Below, piece by piece: positions 35,669 through 44,893 of a DNA stretch of 64,000 nt. Under the pieces are notes generated by a model. That model ran no database searches, was not told the DNA's origin, and saw only the letters and a program-made list of their open reading frames with translations. Numbering within the stretch: position 1 is the first letter of the stretch; each line of letters opens with the position of its first letter. The position numbers and the translations under genes were made by a program. Source of the DNA: Mycolicibacterium monacense (GTDB lineage Bacteria; Actinomycetota; Actinomycetes; Mycobacteriales; Mycobacteriaceae); the NCBI RefSeq assembly GCF_010731575.1, contig NZ_AP022617.1, positions 5,890,001-5,954,000 of the forward strand, written 5' to 3'.

Positions 35669-38059
35669 ATGACAGCGGGTCCGGCCGTGGTCACCGCCGG
35701 GCTGACCGAGGACGAGGTCGCCCGGCGCGTCGCCGCGGGTCAGTCGAACGACGTTCCCACGCGGGCCGCCCGCACCACCGGTGAGATCGTCCGGGCCAAC
35801 GTCTTCACCCGGATCAACGCCATCCTCGGCGTGCTCTTCGCCATCGTGCTGTCCACCGGATCGCTCATCAACGGCGCGTTCGGCCTGCTGATCGTCGCCA
35901 ACAGCGCGATCGGCATCATCCAGGAACTGCGGGCCAAACGGACCCTCGACAAGCTGGCCATCGTCGGGCAGGCCAAACCGTTGGTGCGCAGGAGGTCCGG
36001 CACGCGGGCACTGGCACCGAGCGAGGTCGTGCTCGACGACATCATCGAATTGGGACCCGGCGACCAGATCGTCGTCGACGGTGAGGTGGTCGAGGACAAC
36101 AATCTCGAGGTCGACGAGTCGCTGCTCACCGGCGAGGCCGACCCGATCGCCAAAGACGCGGGCGATCCGGTGATGTCAGGCAGTTTCGTGGTCGCCGGAT
36201 CGGGTGCCTACCGGGCCACCAAGGTGGGGCGCGAAGCCTACGCCGCCAAACTCGCCGAAGAGGCCAGCAAGTTCACGCTGGTGAAATCGGAACTGCGCAG
36301 CGGTATCAACCAGATCCTGCGGTTCATCACCTACCTGCTGGTGCCCGCCGGGCTGCTCACCATCTACACCCAGCTGTTCACCACCGACACCGGGTGGCGG
36401 CGCGCGGTGCTGGCCATGGTCGGGGCGCTGGTGCCGATGGTGCCCGAAGGGCTGGTGCTGATGACGTCGATCGCGTTCGCGGTGGGCGTGATCCGGCTGG
36501 GCCGACGGCAGTGCCTGGTCAACGAACTGCCCGCCATCGAAGGGCTGGCGCGTGTCGACGTGGTGTGTGCCGACAAGACCGGCACGCTCACCGAGAACGG
36601 GATGCGGTTGTCGGAGCTGCAGACCCTCACCGCCGATCACGTGGAGGACGTGCTGGCGTCGATGGCGGCCGACGACAGCCGGCCGAACGCGAGCATGCAG
36701 GCCATCGCGGAGGCCTACCCGCACGCACCGGGCTGGACCGCGACCGCGGTCGCGCCGTTCAAATCGGCGACCAAGTGGAGCGGGGTGTCCTATGGCGCGC
36801 ACGGCAACTGGCTGATCGGTGCACCGGACGTGTTGCTCGACCCGTCCTCGCCCGTCGCCGAGCAGGCCGAGGACATCGGATCCCACGGGCTGCGCGTCCT
36901 GCTGGTGGGCTCATCCGATGTGCCGGTGGACGATCCGGCCGCGCCGGGCACCGTGACCCCGGTCGCGCTCGTGGTGCTCGAACAACGCGTGCGGCCCGAC
37001 GCCCGTGACACGCTGGACTACTTCGCTACCCAGCAGGTGTCGATCAAGGTGATCTCCGGCGACAACGCGCTGTCGGTCGGCGCGGTCGCCGGTTCGCTGG
37101 GTTTGCACGGTGAGTGCATGGACGCCAGGAACCTGCCCGACACGACCGAGGAACTCGCCGAGGAGATCGAGTCGCACACCACCTTCGGCCGGGTCCGCCC
37201 GGACCAGAAGCGCGCGATGGTCCACGCCCTGCAGTCCCGCGGGCACACCGTCGCGATGACGGGCGACGGCGTCAACGACGTGCTCGCGCTCAAGGACGCC
37301 GACATCGGCGTCGCGATGGGGTCGGGCAGCCCGGCCACCCGCGCCGTCGCGCAGATCGTGTTGCTGGACAACAAATTCGCCACCCTGCCGTACGTGGTCG
37401 GCGAGGGCCGGCGGGTGATCGGCAACATCGAACGCGTCTCGAACCTGTTCCTCACCAAGACCGTCTATTCGGTGCTGCTGGCGGTCCTCGTCGGGTTGGC
37501 CGGCCTGGCGTCCGAGATCTTCGGGACCGATCCGCTGCTGTTCCCGTTCCAACCCATCCACGTGACGATCGCCGCCTGGTTCACCATCGGCATCCCGGCC
37601 TTCGTGCTGTCGCTGGCGCCGAACAACGAGCGCGCACACACCGGCTTCGTGCGGCGGGTGATGTCCTCGGCGCTGCCGTCCGGTCTGGTGGTGGGAACGG
37701 CGACGTTCACGTCGTACCTGCTGGCCTATCAGGGCCGGGCCGCCAGTGAGACCGAACAGACGCAGGCCTCGACCGCGGCGCTCATCACGTTGCTGGTGAC
37801 GGCCATCTGGGTGCTGGCCGTGGTGGCCCGGCCGTATGAGTGGTGGCGGGTCGCGCTGGTGGCGGTGTCGGCCCTGGCCTACGTGGTGATCTTCTCCATC
37901 CCGTGGGCTCAGGAGTTGTTCATCCTCGACCCGACGAACCCGGCGATCACCTCGATGGCGCTGGGCGTGGGATTGGTCGGTGTCGCCGCCATCGAGGCGC
38001 TGTGGTGGGGGCAGGGAAGGTTGCTGGGAGAGCGGCGCCGGCTCTGGCATGAGCGGTAG
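35669..38059 (+). CDS. ctpE: P-type cation ATPase CtpE
   Basis: 796-residue P-type ATPase. The phosphorylation site is [11 protein letters not shown]; the actuator loop reads [10 protein letters not shown] (TGEA for the usual TGES); the hinge is [20 protein letters not shown]. The transmembrane M4 signature is [11 protein letters not shown], the PEGL motif of P2-like calcium pumps. Mycobacterial CtpE has been described as a calcium-related transporter of the plasma membrane. About ten spans are present, with four in the C-terminal part. ATG 35669 overlaps the last micro-ORF of the tandem repeat. It is followed 23 bases later by the toxin-antitoxin pair. Confidence 0.94.
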   Translation: MTAGPAVVTAGLTEDEVARRVAAGQSNDVPTRAARTTGEIVRANVFTRINAILGVLFAIVLSTGSLINGAFGLLIVANSAIGIIQELRAKRTLDKLAIVGQAKPLVRRRSGTRALAPSEVVLDDIIELGPGDQIVVDGEVVEDNNLEVDESLLTGEADPIAKDAGDPVMSGSFVVAGSGAYRATKVGREAYAAKLAEEASKFTLVKSELRSGINQILRFITYLLVPAGLLTIYTQLFTTDTGWRRAVLAMVGALVPMVPEGLVLMTSIAFAVGVIRLGRRQCLVNELPAIEGLARVDVVCADKTGTLTENGMRLSELQTLTADHVEDVLASMAADDSRPNASMQAIAEAYPHAPGWTATAVAPFKSATKWSGVSYGAHGNWLIGAPDVLLDPSSPVAEQAEDIGSHGLRVLLVGSSDVPVDDPAAPGTVTPVALVVLEQRVRPDARDTLDYFATQQVSIKVISGDNALSVGAVAGSLGLHGECMDARNLPDTTEELAEEIESHTTFGRVRPDQKRAMVHALQSRGHTVAMTGDGVNDVLALKDADIGVAMGSGSPATRAVAQIVLLDNKFATLPYVVGEGRRVIGNIERVSNLFLTKTVYSVLLAVLVGLAGLASEIFGTDPLLFPFQPIHVTIAAWFTIGIPAFVLSLAPNNERAHTGFVRRVMSSALPSGLVVGTATFTSYLLAYQGRAASETEQTQASTAALITLLVTAIWVLAVVARPYEWWRVALVAVSALAYVVIFSIPWAQELFILDPTNPAITSMALGVGLVGVAAIEALWWGQGRLLGERRRLWHER

Positions 38060-38082
38060 CGGCGGACGGTAGTGTGAAAGCC

Positions 38083-38313
38083 ATGGCATTCCTCGACAAG
38101 GTGAAGAACTGGGTGTCGAAGAACCCCGACAAGGCCGGCAGCGCGATCGAGAAGGCCGGCGACCTCTTCGACCAGAAGACCAAGGGTAAGTACGCCGACA
38201 AGGTGAACAAGGCCCAGAGCGCGGCGAAGGACTACGTCCACAAGACCAATCCCCAGCAACCGCCGGCGCAGCAGCCGCCGGTCAACCCGCAGAACCCGCC
38301 CCTGCACCCCTGA
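38083..38313 (+). CDS. Rv0909-like antitoxin
   Basis: 76-residue basic protein (MAFLDKVKNWVSKNPDKAGS, then KAGDLFDQKTKGKYADKVNK) followed by a Gln/Pro-rich tail (PQQPPAQQPPVNPQNPPLHP). The core matches the small Lys-rich protein Rv0909 described as antitoxin of an atypical type II pair with Rv0910. ATG 38083 was chosen because the family starts MAFLDKVK; an ATG three codons upstream is possible. The next gene starts 3 bases after its stop. Confidence 0.83.
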   Translation: MAFLDKVKNWVSKNPDKAGSAIEKAGDLFDQKTKGKYADKVNKAQSAAKDYVHKTNPQQPPAQQPPVNPQNPPLHP

Positions 38314-38316
38314 GCC

Positions 38317-38748
38317 ATGGCGAAGCTGTCCGTCTCAGTCGACGTTCCGCTACCGCCGGAGAAGGCGTGGGAGTGCGCCTCGGACCTGTCGCGGTACAAG
38401 GAATGGCTGTCCATCCACCGGGTGTGGCGCTCCAAGCTGCCCGAGACCTTGGACAAGGGCGCGCGCATCGACTCGATCGTCGAGGTGATGGGCATGCCCA
38501 ACCGGGTGAACTGGACGATCGTCCACTACAAGCCGCCGCAGGCGATGACGCTCAACGGCGACGGTAAGGGCGGGGTGAAGGTCAAGCTGATCGGCAAGGT
38601 CAAACCGTCCGGTGACGGGTCGACGGTCACGTTCGACATCCATCTCGGCGGGCCCGCGCTGTTCGGACCGATCGGCATGGTCGTCGCCGGCGCGCTCAAG
38701 AGCGACATCCGGGAGTCGCTCGACCGCTTCAAGACCGTCTTCGCCTGA
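38317..38748 (+). CDS. Rv0910-like toxin, START/polyketide cyclase-like (SRPBCC) protein
   Basis: 143-residue protein with the SRPBCC/START fold: MAKLSVSVDVPLPPEKAWEC, then LSRYKEWLSIHRVWRSKLPE, then a ligand-cavity sheet (VNWTIVHYKPPQAMTLNGDG) and a long C-terminal helix (IGMVVAGALKSDIRESLDRF). It matches Rv0910, which has been reported as the toxin of a pair with Rv0909. The length is the same. The mechanism of toxicity is not known from sequence. Co-transcribed with the antitoxin gene, 3 bases downstream. Confidence 0.87.
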   Translation: MAKLSVSVDVPLPPEKAWECASDLSRYKEWLSIHRVWRSKLPETLDKGARIDSIVEVMGMPNRVNWTIVHYKPPQAMTLNGDGKGGVKVKLIGKVKPSGDGSTVTFDIHLGGPALFGPIGMVVAGALKSDIRESLDRFKTVFA

Positions 38749-38774
38749 CCGCCGGCTCAGTCAGCGGGCGTCGC

Positions 38775-39740
38775 ATGCGCGTTGAGACTCCGAAGCGCCG
38801 GCGGTTCGTGCGCTTCTGCCTGTGGTCGTTGGCGCTGGCCGCGATCGCGACGGTGGTGGTGAACCTCACCGTGGCCGAACTGCCGCCGATGCCCGCGGCT
38901 GAGGGGCGATACATCTCCGTCCAGGGCCGGGACATCCACTACGTCGAACGGCCGGGGCAGGGGATGTCCGTCGTGATGCTTCACGGGCTGCCGGGCACAA
39001 GTGAGGACTTCGACCCGCTGATCCCGAAACTGCCGGGGCTGCACCTCGTTTCGATCGACCGGCCCGGGTTCGGCTGGTCTCGGGGTGGCTGGCTGCCGTA
39101 TCAGGACCAGATCGAGGTGGTCCATGCCGTGCTGAACCGGTTGGAGCTTGCTCCGGCGATCCTCGTCGGCTGGTCCTTCGGCGGCTCACTGGCACTCGGA
39201 GTCGCGCGCCGGTATCCCGAGGACGTGGCGAGGATGGTCCTGATCGCGCCGGCGGCAGGTGGCATGCGGTCCTACACCAGGGACCTGGTGCAGGCGCGTT
39301 ATCTGCAGTTCAGCCAGCAGCCGGTGGTGAAATCGGTGATCAGCCGCACCTACGGCAACATCGCGACGCGGGTGTCGGCGTACTTCGGCGCCCGCGGCGC
39401 CTTCGCCCCGGCGCCCGTGGATCCGACCTATCAGGAGCGGCTGCTCGCGGTGTCGCTGACGCCGGGCAACCTCGACGCCTTCTCCCGGGACCAGCTGGAG
39501 TACAACGCGACGATGCAGTGGCTCGACGACGAGGTCGCCGAGGTGCGCGTCTCGTCGACCGTGATCGCCGCGGAGGGCGATCAGTTGGTGCCGGTCGAGC
39601 ACGCCCGACGGCTTGCGAAGACGTTGCCGCACACCGAACTGATCACCGTCGACGGCAACCACATGATCCCGTACACACACCCCGACGTCGTCGCGGACGA
39701 GATCCGGGCCTCCGCGGGGGCCCGAGCCAAGGGGTCGTGA
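38775..39740 (+). CDS. Alpha/beta hydrolase with N-terminal membrane anchor
   Basis: 321-residue hydrolase. A single hydrophobic helix (FCLWSLALAAIATVVVNLTV) after a basic start anchors it, with the catalytic domain probably outside. The oxyanion HGLPGTSEDF, nucleophile elbow GWSFGG (Ser), late acid in AAEGDQLVPVEHA and the catalytic His in VDGNHMIPYT form the expected set. The substrate is unknown; the fold includes esterases, lipases and C-C hydrolases. It is 26 bases downstream of the Rv0910-like gene on the same strand and converges with an NAD(P)-binding gene. Confidence 0.88.
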   Translation: MRVETPKRRRFVRFCLWSLALAAIATVVVNLTVAELPPMPAAEGRYISVQGRDIHYVERPGQGMSVVMLHGLPGTSEDFDPLIPKLPGLHLVSIDRPGFGWSRGGWLPYQDQIEVVHAVLNRLELAPAILVGWSFGGSLALGVARRYPEDVARMVLIAPAAGGMRSYTRDLVQARYLQFSQQPVVKSVISRTYGNIATRVSAYFGARGAFAPAPVDPTYQERLLAVSLTPGNLDAFSRDQLEYNATMQWLDDEVAEVRVSSTVIAAEGDQLVPVEHARRLAKTLPHTELITVDGNHMIPYTHPDVVADEIRASAGARAKGS

Positions 39741-39763
39741 GCAGTTCGCCGTGGCCGATACAG

Positions 39764-40423
39764 TCAGCCGCCCGCGGCGACGGCCTCGTCGATCGGGGTG
39801 TCGCCGCCGACCAGCTCGAAGGTGCGGCCCACGGTGCCCGGTGTGTCGAGGACTGCGAGCAGCACGGCGGCGACGTCCTCGCGGGGGATGGCGCCGTAAC
39901 CGGTGGAGTCCGCGATGTGCACCCGGCCGGTGCCCGGATCGTCGGTGAGCCGGCCCGGCCGCACGATCGTCGTATCGAGTGCGCGCCGGGACCGGACGGC
40001 GTCGTCCGCGGCGCCCTTGGCCCGCAGATAGGTCACGAACACCGGATCACCGGCGTCGTCGGGCGCCTCGGTGTTCGCACCCATCGAGGAGATCACCACG
40101 TAGCGCTTGACGCCCGCGGCCTCGGCGGCGTCGGCCAGCAGGATGGCGGCATCGCGGTCGACGGTCTCCTTGCGTGCGGCTCCGCTGCCCGGCCCTGCGC
40201 CGGCCGCGAAGACCACGGCGTCGGCGCCGCGCAGCGCGTCGATCACCTCTCCGACGGTGGCCTTCTCCAGGTCCAACACCAGCGGCTCCGCACCGATGGC
40301 TTCGAGGTCTCCGGCATGGTCGGGGTTGCGGATCAGCCCGACCGCGGTGTCGCCGCGTTGCGCCAACAATTGCTCGACCTGCATCGCGATCTTGCCGTGC
40401 CCTCCGGCGATCACCACTCTCAT
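39764..40423 (-). CDS. NAD(P)H-binding SDR-like protein (NmrA/atypical SDR)
   Basis: 219-residue protein with an N-terminal dinucleotide site MRVVIAGGHGKIAMQVEQLL and a domain order of atypical SDRs (LRGADAVVFAAGAGPGSGAA, then VKRYVVISSMGANTEAPDDA, and YLRAKGAADDAVRSRRALDT). The YxxxK is shifted to YLRAK, as in this subgroup. It lacks the C-terminal substrate half of larger NmrA proteins. Probably an NADP-dependent quinone or small-molecule reductase. A GGATAGGAGG ribosome-binding site lies just before the ATG. Confidence 0.87.
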   Translation of the reverse strand: MRVVIAGGHGKIAMQVEQLLAQRGDTAVGLIRNPDHAGDLEAIGAEPLVLDLEKATVGEVIDALRGADAVVFAAGAGPGSGAARKETVDRDAAILLADAAEAAGVKRYVVISSMGANTEAPDDAGDPVFVTYLRAKGAADDAVRSRRALDTTIVRPGRLTDDPGTGRVHIADSTGYGAIPREDVAAVLLAVLDTPGTVGRTFELVGGDTPIDEAVAAGG

Positions 40424-40601
40424 CAGAACCTCCTATCCCGCGAAAACCTGCGGGCGATCGGCGAAAAAGCCTTGAATTCCCGAGCATTCCCCGCATGGCC
40501 GAGCAGAAACATCGTCCACCGCTCGGCGAGTTCCCCTCGAACCGCACGCAGGGCGCGATGACGAAGGTGACGTCGCCGGCGCCCAGATCGCGTGAACACG
40601 G
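40424..40601. other. Intergenic region, no gene recognised
   Basis: 178 bases between the TetR1 stop and the SDR-like gene start. The last ten bases before the SDR start hold its ribosome-binding site. An inverted repeat GTGA/TCAC flanks the first bases after the TetR1 stop. A minus-strand reading frame of 60 codons has no ribosome-binding site and unlikely codon content. No conserved RNA or promoter is recognised with confidence. Confidence 0.4.
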
Positions 40602-41225
40602 TCACTGACTCTTGTCAGAGACGCGGGAGGCGCCGACGCTGCGCAGCGTCCTGGTCACGTAGTCGTCGAGCATCGCGCCCTGGGTGGGCCATCCGTGGGT
40701 CGTCGTCAGCAGCGCATACAGCCCCAGCAGGAAGAACACCGCGCTGTTCATGGCGTCTACGTCTTCATCGGCGATGCCCGCATTCTGAGCGAACGTGATC
40801 TGTTCGGCGACCGCGACGATCACCGGATGTTCCATGCTCTCCTCGACCGGCGGCCGGGTCTGCGAGAAGTGCAGCGCGAGAAAATCTTTGAACAGCACCG
40901 CGCCGAGTCGACGTTCGAGGCCCAGAACCAGGCGGACCGACTCCCGCAGTATCGCACCGAGATCGTGGTCGGAGCCGGCAAATCGGACGAGCTGTTTGGC
41001 GATCCGATCCTCTTCCCGCCGCTCGAGCTCCAGAAGCACATGCTCCTTGGTGGGGAAGTGAAAGAAGAACGTGCCGTGGGCAACTCCGGCCGCAGCCACG
41101 ATCGCGGCGACGTCGGCCTCGGCCATACCCGACCGTTTGAACTCGGCGATCGCCGCGCCCAGGAGCCGTTCCCGCGTCTGCAGTCGTTTCGTCTCACGAG
41201 CCGACGGTCTGTTCGCGACTGCCAT
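40602..41225 (-). CDS. TetR-family regulator (TetR1)
   Basis: 207-residue regulator. The N-terminal helix-turn-helix is TKRLQTRERLLGAAIAEFKR followed by DVAAIVAAAGVAHGTFFFHF and PTKEHVLLEL. The same unusual FFFHFP.KEHVLLELERREE stretch occurs in TetR2 (47518-48126), so the two are close paralogues at opposite ends of the array. ATG 41225 was chosen with AAGGA immediately upstream. It is the last gene of the minus-strand array, 10 bases after the 54-residue ORF. Its ligand is unknown. Confidence 0.9.
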   Translation of the reverse strand: MAVANRPSARETKRLQTRERLLGAAIAEFKRSGMAEADVAAIVAAAGVAHGTFFFHFPTKEHVLLELERREEDRIAKQLVRFAGSDHDLGAILRESVRLVLGLERRLGAVLFKDFLALHFSQTRPPVEESMEHPVIVAVAEQITFAQNAGIADEDVDAMNSAVFFLLGLYALLTTTHGWPTQGAMLDDYVTRTLRSVGASRVSDKSQ

Positions 41226-41235
41226 GTCCTTGACT

Positions 41236-41400
41236 CTAGCGTCCGCGCGACGGGTCGGGCAGCCGTCCCGGGAGCCTTCCGCGCACCAGTCGGGCGAGCT
41301 CCGAGTTCGAGCGGCGTACCGACTCGTCGATCACCTCGGGGTCCCGGTGGGCGAGCAACTCGACCCTTTTGAGCACCTCCGGGTCGAGCACGTGGGTCAT
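41236..41400 (-). CDS. 54-residue hypothetical protein
   Basis: Small basic/acidic protein starting MTHVLDPEVLKRVELLAHRD, then EVIDESVRRSNSELARLVRG. It lies between the P450 gene and TetR1, 10 bases before the latter. Its ATG overlaps the stop of a 22-residue ORF (see 41397-41465), which itself overlaps the P450 stop. No domain is recognised. Codon use matches its neighbours, and the overlap chain supports translation, but a frameshift joining the two small frames is possible. Confidence 0.55.
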   Translation of the reverse strand: MTHVLDPEVLKRVELLAHRDPEVIDESVRRSNSELARLVRGRLPGRLPDPSRGR

Positions 41401-41465
41401 CGGTCGAACGCCGTCGGCGGACTTGTCGGTCCACGGCGACCCGGCAGGGTGGCGGGCACGGTCAT
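41397..41465 (-). CDS. 22-residue bridging micro-ORF between P450 and the 54-residue gene
   Basis: ATG 41465 overlaps the P450 stop codon (ATGA). The frame runs 22 codons (MTVPATLPGRR then GPTSPPTAFDR) and its TGA overlaps the ATG of the next gene at 41400 (ATGA). It resembles the other double-overlap micro-ORFs in this window (35573-35668 and 45837-45872). It may act in translational coupling rather than encode a functional peptide, or mark a frameshift in a longer protein. Confidence 0.35.
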   Translation of the reverse strand: MTVPATLPGRRGPTSPPTAFDR

Positions 41466-42646
41466 GAAATCTCCCTGGCGCGGATACGCAGCGGCAGTCG
41501 AGGCAGTGAACAGGTGGCCGACGGCCACGTGATCTCGGGGACGAAGCCCGGTGCCAACTCGAAATCAGAGATACGCGTGAGCCATTCGGTGACGACGAGT
41601 CGCAGCTCCATCCGTGCCAGATGTGCCCCCAGGCACCGGTGTGGGCCCCCGCCGAAGCCCCAGTGCTTGTGCAGCCTGCCGTCGAGTACGACGTCATCAC
41701 CGGACAGCGCGTCGCTGCCGTCGCGGTTGATCGCACCGAGGCAGAGTCGCACCTCGGCGCCCGCCGGCAGGTCCACGCCTGCAACGGTGACGGGGCGGGT
41801 GGTCACCCGGCCGACGACCGGCGCCGCCGGCTCCAGCCGGATCATCTCCTCGACGAAGGCGGGGACGTTGTCGAGGTTGTCCCGCAACGCCTTTCGCAAC
41901 TCGGGCCGCCGGGTCAACTCCAGCAGGGCCGTGCCGATCGACGCGGTGACGGTGTCAAGGCCGGCGAGTACGAAGACCAGCGAGAGCCCGGTCGCTTCGT
42001 TGTCGGTGAGCGGATCGTCACCGTGCAGCAGTTGTGAGAGTATCCCGTCGCGCGGACGGTTGCGTTGCTCTGCGACAGCTTCGGTGAGGTAGGAGTACAG
42101 CTCGACCGCTGGGGTGAGATCGACGCTCCCGGGGTCGGTGGTGAGGCTGAACGCGATGATGGCGTCCTTCCACGCGATCAGGCGTTCGCGGTCCGCAAGG
42201 GGGAGACCGAACAGCGTGAGGAAGACTTGCGACGGGTACGGGGTGGCCAGATCCGCCATCACCTCACATTCGTCGTGCACAGCGATCGCCTCGATGATCT
42301 CGATGGCCTGTGCCTGCAGCGAGGGCAGCAGTTCGCCGAGTGTCTGCGGGCTGAAGAACTGATGCAGGATCCGCCGGTAGCGTGTGTGCTCGGGTGGATC
42401 GAATCCGAGCGGCACCAGCGGTACGGGGCTGATCATGTCGTCGTAGGCGATCCGGGACGAGAACTCCTCTGGATTCCGCAGTGCGGCAAGGACATCCTCA
42501 CGCTCGGTCAGGTAAAACCACCCGTCGCCGTAAGCCACCGGACCGAGGCCGCGTAGCGCCGCCCAACCCGCTCCGCGGTCCTGCGCCATCGGCAGGTCGC
42601 CGTACTGGACGTGGGGCAGCCCGAGGCCGTCGTGGGTCGGGGTCAC
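41462..42646 (-). CDS. Cytochrome P450
   Basis: 394-residue soluble bacterial P450. The heme Cys lies in FGFGGGPHRCLGAHLARMEL, the I-helix in LSLVFVLAGLDTVTASIG, the ExxR motif in VEEMIRLEP, and a substrate-access YDDMISPVPLVPLGFDPPEH near residue 80. The proteins feed electrons from ferredoxin, which is not in this window (the fprB reductase lies 40 kb away). GTG 42646 overlaps the upstream stop (GTGA). Substrate is unknown; the neighbours suggest an oxygenated small molecule. It follows the DapB-like oxidoreductase in the minus-strand array. Confidence 0.95.
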   Translation of the reverse strand: MTPTHDGLGLPHVQYGDLPMAQDRGAGWAALRGLGPVAYGDGWFYLTEREDVLAALRNPEEFSSRIAYDDMISPVPLVPLGFDPPEHTRYRRILHQFFSPQTLGELLPSLQAQAIEIIEAIAVHDECEVMADLATPYPSQVFLTLFGLPLADRERLIAWKDAIIAFSLTTDPGSVDLTPAVELYSYLTEAVAEQRNRPRDGILSQLLHGDDPLTDNEATGLSLVFVLAGLDTVTASIGTALLELTRRPELRKALRDNLDNVPAFVEEMIRLEPAAPVVGRVTTRPVTVAGVDLPAGAEVRLCLGAINRDGSDALSGDDVVLDGRLHKHWGFGGGPHRCLGAHLARMELRLVVTEWLTRISDFELAPGFVPEITWPSATCSLPRLPLRIRAREIS

Positions 42647-43734
42647 CGGCGTACCAGTCCACGCGGTCGGATCAAACCCAGGTCGAGGTGGTTCAACCAG
42701 CCGGGTTCGGCGTCGCAGACGTCGGGAATCGCATTGACCGCACCCATCGCGGTCCACGTGTAGCCCGGGTGGACCATCGTGCCGTCGGGCTGTCGGACAC
42801 CCTTGAGGGTCAATTCGGTCGGAGGGTCTCCTTCGATGACGATCTGGTAGCGGGTCTCACCCAGGTCCCACGCCGGATCCAGCCGGTCGGGACCCGCGGT
42901 CACATAGCTCGCCTGGAAGACGATGAGCGGGCGGCCGTCCACCCATGCCGTCCACTCGTGCCGTTGTGCGGCAACGGTTCCCCGGGGAAGTGTGCCGCCG
43001 GCGTGGGGGATGTCGGCGGCCGCGGTCGCTACCTGCGGGTCGGCGGCCGTCACCTTCTCGATGGTCACACCGAGGCCGTCGGCGATCATGTACATGGACT
43101 GGGCGAAGAACGGCATTCCGAGGCCGAGGATCGTCGGCTCGGAGAGGAAGGCATCCTTGTCCTTGCCGAATCCCATCCAGTCGATGTGGTCGGCGGGTGC
43201 GTCGTTCACGACGTCGACGACCTCGTGCACGCGGATGGTGTCGATCCTGCTCATCACGCGGGCCAGCGTGAGCGGAAGGATGTCGCCGGCGTAGCCCGGG
43301 TGGATACCGCCGCCGTGGAAGGAGGTCCCGCCGTCCACGCACGCTGTGCGGATCTCGTCGGCGGGCGCGCGGAAATCCGGTGACGGATGAAAGAATCCGC
43401 TCGTCGTCACGACGTTCTTCCCCGCCCGCAGCAGTCGGCACACCGTGTCGACATCCATGATCACCGGCGTGTAGAACACGCAGTCGGCATCGAGCTCGAC
43501 GATGGCATCGACGTCGTCGGTCGCGGCGAGGCCGATCGGTGGGATACCCGCGATCTCACCGGCGTCCTTGCCTACCTTGTCCTCGTTGTGCACCAGGACA
43601 CCGATGAGTTCGTATGTCGCGTTGTCCGCGAAATGGCGGAGCGCGGCCCGGCCGACGTCACCCGTCATCCATTGGATGACCCGATAGGTCCTCTCCGGCG
43701 GCGAACACCTTTCACTCCTCGGCGAGACCGTCAT
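42643..43734 (-). CDS. DapB-like (dihydrodipicolinate reductase-like) NAD(P)-dependent oxidoreductase 1
   Basis: 363-residue protein. The N-terminal dinucleotide fold reads TYRVIQWMTGDVGRAALRHF with NAD(P) contact residues, followed by a substrate-cleft segment FHGGGIHPGYAGDILPLTLA. Such genes are common in mycobacterial catabolic clusters and belong to the DapB-N family of oxidoreductases; their reactions are largely unproven. It is a homologue of 49937-51010. The GTGA overlap with the P450 start and a 3-base gap after the upstream stop put it within one operon. Confidence 0.87.
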   Translation of the reverse strand: MTVSPRSERCSPPERTYRVIQWMTGDVGRAALRHFADNATYELIGVLVHNEDKVGKDAGEIAGIPPIGLAATDDVDAIVELDADCVFYTPVIMDVDTVCRLLRAGKNVVTTSGFFHPSPDFRAPADEIRTACVDGGTSFHGGGIHPGYAGDILPLTLARVMSRIDTIRVHEVVDVVNDAPADHIDWMGFGKDKDAFLSEPTILGLGMPFFAQSMYMIADGLGVTIEKVTAADPQVATAAADIPHAGGTLPRGTVAAQRHEWTAWVDGRPLIVFQASYVTAGPDRLDPAWDLGETRYQIVIEGDPPTELTLKGVRQPDGTMVHPGYTWTAMGAVNAIPDVCDAEPGWLNHLDLGLIRPRGLVRR

Positions 43735-43737
43735 TCG

Positions 43738-44148
43738 TCAGGGTCCCTGCTGTTGTTCGGCGGCCTGGCGGGCTTCGCGCTCCTCGTGGATGCGGACCAG
43801 TTCGCGGAATCCGATGCGGTTGTACTTCGGCACGGGTTGGATGCCCCACTCGTCCTGTGCGGTGTCCTTACCCTCGGCCCCTTCGGGCGGTCCGAACGCC
43901 GGGTACGGGACCTGGCATTCCAGCGCATCGTCGGAGTAGCGGACCTTCAGGAGCTCACTGCAGATCTCCGTCAGGCTCAGCGTCGGATAGCCGTAGTAGA
44001 CGGCCATGAACGGCAGCGTGAAGGCGCCCTCGATGACCAGTGCCACGAGGCACACCAGCACCGCGCGTTTGATCCACTTGTGCATCCGCGCGTAGTACGG
44101 CGTGGTGCCGGGAGGCAGGTCCTCGGTCTTCTCGTCGGTGGTTGTCAT
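43738..44148 (-). CDS. Single-span membrane protein of unknown function
   Basis: 136-residue protein. One membrane span ([20 protein letters not shown]) follows a 27-residue N-terminal region. The C-terminal part contains two cysteines ([10 protein letters not shown] and [10 protein letters not shown]) and a Glu/Gln-rich tail ([16 protein letters not shown]). The segment [20 protein letters not shown] resembles a periplasmic loop. No family is recognised. It lies between AveC1 and the DapB-like gene; the ribosome-binding site is GAAGGAG. The arrangement suggests an accessory subunit of the AveC-like membrane complex. Confidence 0.78.
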   Translation of the reverse strand: MTTTDEKTEDLPPGTTPYYARMHKWIKRAVLVCLVALVIEGAFTLPFMAVYYGYPTLSLTEICSELLKVRYSDDALECQVPYPAFGPPEGAEGKDTAQDEWGIQPVPKYNRIGFRELVRIHEEREARQAAEQQQGP

Positions 44149-44158
44149 GCCGGCTCCT

Positions 44159-44893
44159 TCAGTCGGAGAAGATCTCGCGGTTCACGGTGTGCAGGTACGG
44201 GATCGCGAGGAAGGGAGTGATGTAGAAGATGTCGTAGAGCCACCAGCCGACGACCGGGAAGATCACCCCGGCGAAGCGCACGTCGGCGAACATCGTCATG
44301 TTGAACACGTAGACGCACCAGATCAGCACGCCCATCCAGCAGGTGACGATCATCCACTGGTGGCCCCAGCGCTTCATCTGCAGGAACCCGATGGCTGCGG
44401 CGCACCGCATGGCGAAGACGGTGACGATCATGCCGAAGACCATCGACTTCTCGCCCGGCCCGGCAGCCCCGCCGAGCCACAGTTCGTTGTAGTGCCAGAA
44501 GTAGCCGGCGTCGAACATCGCACCCCAGCCGACCATCAGCACCCGGTTGATCAGGGTGTGGTTGGCGACCAGGTCCAGGGCCCAGCCCAGGCTGTTGAGC
44601 ATGCCGTCGATCAGCACCAGGTAGCCGATCAGCGTGACGATCATCGGTCGCACCGACAACCCCGCCCGCAGGGCCTGCCTTTGCAGCCACACCCCGCGCA
44701 TGAAGATCGGGAAACCGATCAGCCCGGGCGCCCACATTCCCATCAGGGCGGCGCCGACGATCATCCACTTGTCCGCGCGGCGCTGCGCCAACCGCGATTC
44801 CTCGTGGTGTTCCTCGAGGTTGCCGGTGCCGCCGAGCGGTACGGTCGCCGTCACCGCGGCGCCCGAATTGCGTTTCAGCGTCGGGAAGTTCAC
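44159..44893 (-). CDS. AveC-like integral membrane protein 1
   Basis: 244-residue membrane protein with about six or seven spans. Conserved blocks include [20 protein letters not shown], then [39 protein letters not shown], and [20 protein letters not shown]. This pattern matches proteins commonly annotated as spirocyclase AveC-like, from memory. Histidines in NHT, WHYNE and GHQW are invariant between the two copies here and could bind a metal. GTG 44893 overlaps the stop of the 43-residue membrane peptide (GTGA). A 137-base segment is identical to the AveC2 gene. The function is unproven. Confidence 0.85.
   Translation of the reverse strand: MNFPTLKRNSGAAVTATVPLGGTGNLEEHHEESRLAQRRADKWMIVGAALMGMWAPGLIGFPIFMRGVWLQRQALRAGLSVRPMIVTLIGYLVLIDGMLNSLGWALDLVANHTLINRVLMVGWGAMFDAGYFWHYNELWLGGAAGPGEKSMVFGMIVTVFAMRCAAAIGFLQMKRWGHQWMIVTCWMGVLIWCVYVFNMTMFADVRFAGVIFPVVGWWLYDIFYITPFLAIPYLHTVNREIFSD

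Noticed and set aside
40423..40605. 60-codon frame in the gap after TetR1
   Set aside because: No ribosome-binding site, Arg-rich composition, and it overlaps the SDR-like gene start.
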